Below are positions 20,021-20,677 of a stretch of 20,677 nucleotides of DNA, one piece after another. The translations under genes and the position numbers were made by a program. The notes beneath the pieces are model-generated. The model was not told the origin of the DNA and made no database searches. It worked only from the letters and a program-made list of their open reading frames with translations. Every line of letters starts with the position of its first letter. Positions within the stretch are counted from its first letter, which is position 1. Source of the DNA: Oehlia diaphana (lineage: Eukaryota > Glomeromycota > Glomeromycetes > Glomerales > Glomeraceae). The stretch is taken from positions 11,213 through 31,889 of the forward strand of contig QZLH01000220.1 of the NCBI GenBank assembly GCA_003833135.1. The letters are read 5' to 3'.

Positions 20021-20618
20021 CTTATATATATATATATATAGTAAATCAATTTTTATATATCGAAAAGTGTGGAATTTCTTAAAGTATTTTTTTTTCTTAT
20101 AAGATATATTATTATATCTTACAAATAAATATTAGTTTTTTTCGGTATTATAATAACGTCCAAAACTCATTTAGCTATGAAATTCTAAGTTGATAAAACT
20201 TTAAATGTTATATAAATAATTTGAACTCAAACTTGTTATTTACGTTGCACGATTCAAATTTTATTCATCCACAATGTCTACGTCACATCAATTTTTGTCA
20301 TTAAAAACCGAATTTCTGCTACTGCATAAAAATGAAGGTTTCTCTTAACCAATTTAAATAATCTTTTGTTGCAATGGAGAATGATGGTATATGAGACAAT
20401 GAAAACGATTTTGACGAAGATTTTATTAATAAAATCTTTCTCATAAATAAGTTGCCTAAGTATTTAAATTGCACTAATTACATTATCATCCGCTATGAAT
20501 TATATATAAAAATAAAAATGCCAAAAATGATTCTCGAAAGTTTGTACCTTTGAAAACTAGAAACGTCCATAAGGACCCCGAGCAATATATAAATAGGTAA
20601 CTAGAATATGCGATTTGC
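20021..20618. other. Intergenic, no supported gene
   Basis: A short TA run follows the pseudogene stop, then AT-rich DNA. No coding similarity was recognised. Confidence 0.45.
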
Positions 20619-20637
20619 TGGGGGACTTCGTCCCCCA
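20619..20637. repeat. Perfect GC hairpin
   Basis: tgggggac (20619-20626), loop ttc, gtccccca (20630-20637): an 8-bp perfect stem. In a nuclear fungal setting this is more likely a repeat end than a bacterial-type terminator. Confidence 0.65.
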
Positions 20638-20677
20638 AATATAACTTTTATAATTAAAAAAATTCTTTGATATAAAT

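Overview
The window looks like nuclear DNA of an arbuscular mycorrhizal fungus (Glomeromycotina, Rhizophagus type). This is inferred from very high A+T, short phase-consistent introns of about 65-80 nt with GT...AG ends, and two gene families greatly expanded in those genomes: tyrosine-kinase-like (TKL) kinases with a DLG in place of DFG, and BTB-BACK-TLDc proteins. No species can be proven from the sequence alone.

Layout, left to right. 1-1118: the 3' part of a TKL-type kinase gene, whose C-terminal tail is built from four small exons, all split in phase 1. 1119-3030: gene-poor, with a decayed kinase N-terminus at 2405-2615. 3067-4665: an apparently intact BTB-BACK-TLDc gene. 4750-11000: a repeat-rich, gene-poor stretch. 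It holds a broken minus-strand Gln-rich gene relic, a hexanucleotide array, a 389-bp inverted-repeat element with ATTT flanks, three tandem copies of a unit of about 160 bp, and a small element with interleaved inverted repeats. 11195-13031: a second, nearly complete TKL kinase gene with an N-terminal CxxC...CxxC motif. It has one missing T that breaks the frame, and a 101-bp miniature element with a perfect 9-bp target duplication inside its second intron. 14756-14075 (minus): a spliced small heat-shock (Hsp20/alpha-crystallin) gene that simple ORF finding misses. 15703-16240: an inverted-repeat element. 16241-19270: AT-rich DNA with no supported gene. 19275-20020: a third kinase copy, clearly a pseudogene. 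20021-20677: no gene, one strong GC hairpin.

All four kinase copies or fragments lie on the plus strand and share nucleotide-level similarity, so the window is a local family cluster made by duplication and decay. The two main kinases are about 97% identical over the second half of the catalytic domain, only about half identical in a 62-nt patch just after it, and similar again afterwards. The BTB-TLDc and Hsp20 genes are probably independent neighbours; nothing here shows a shared pathway.
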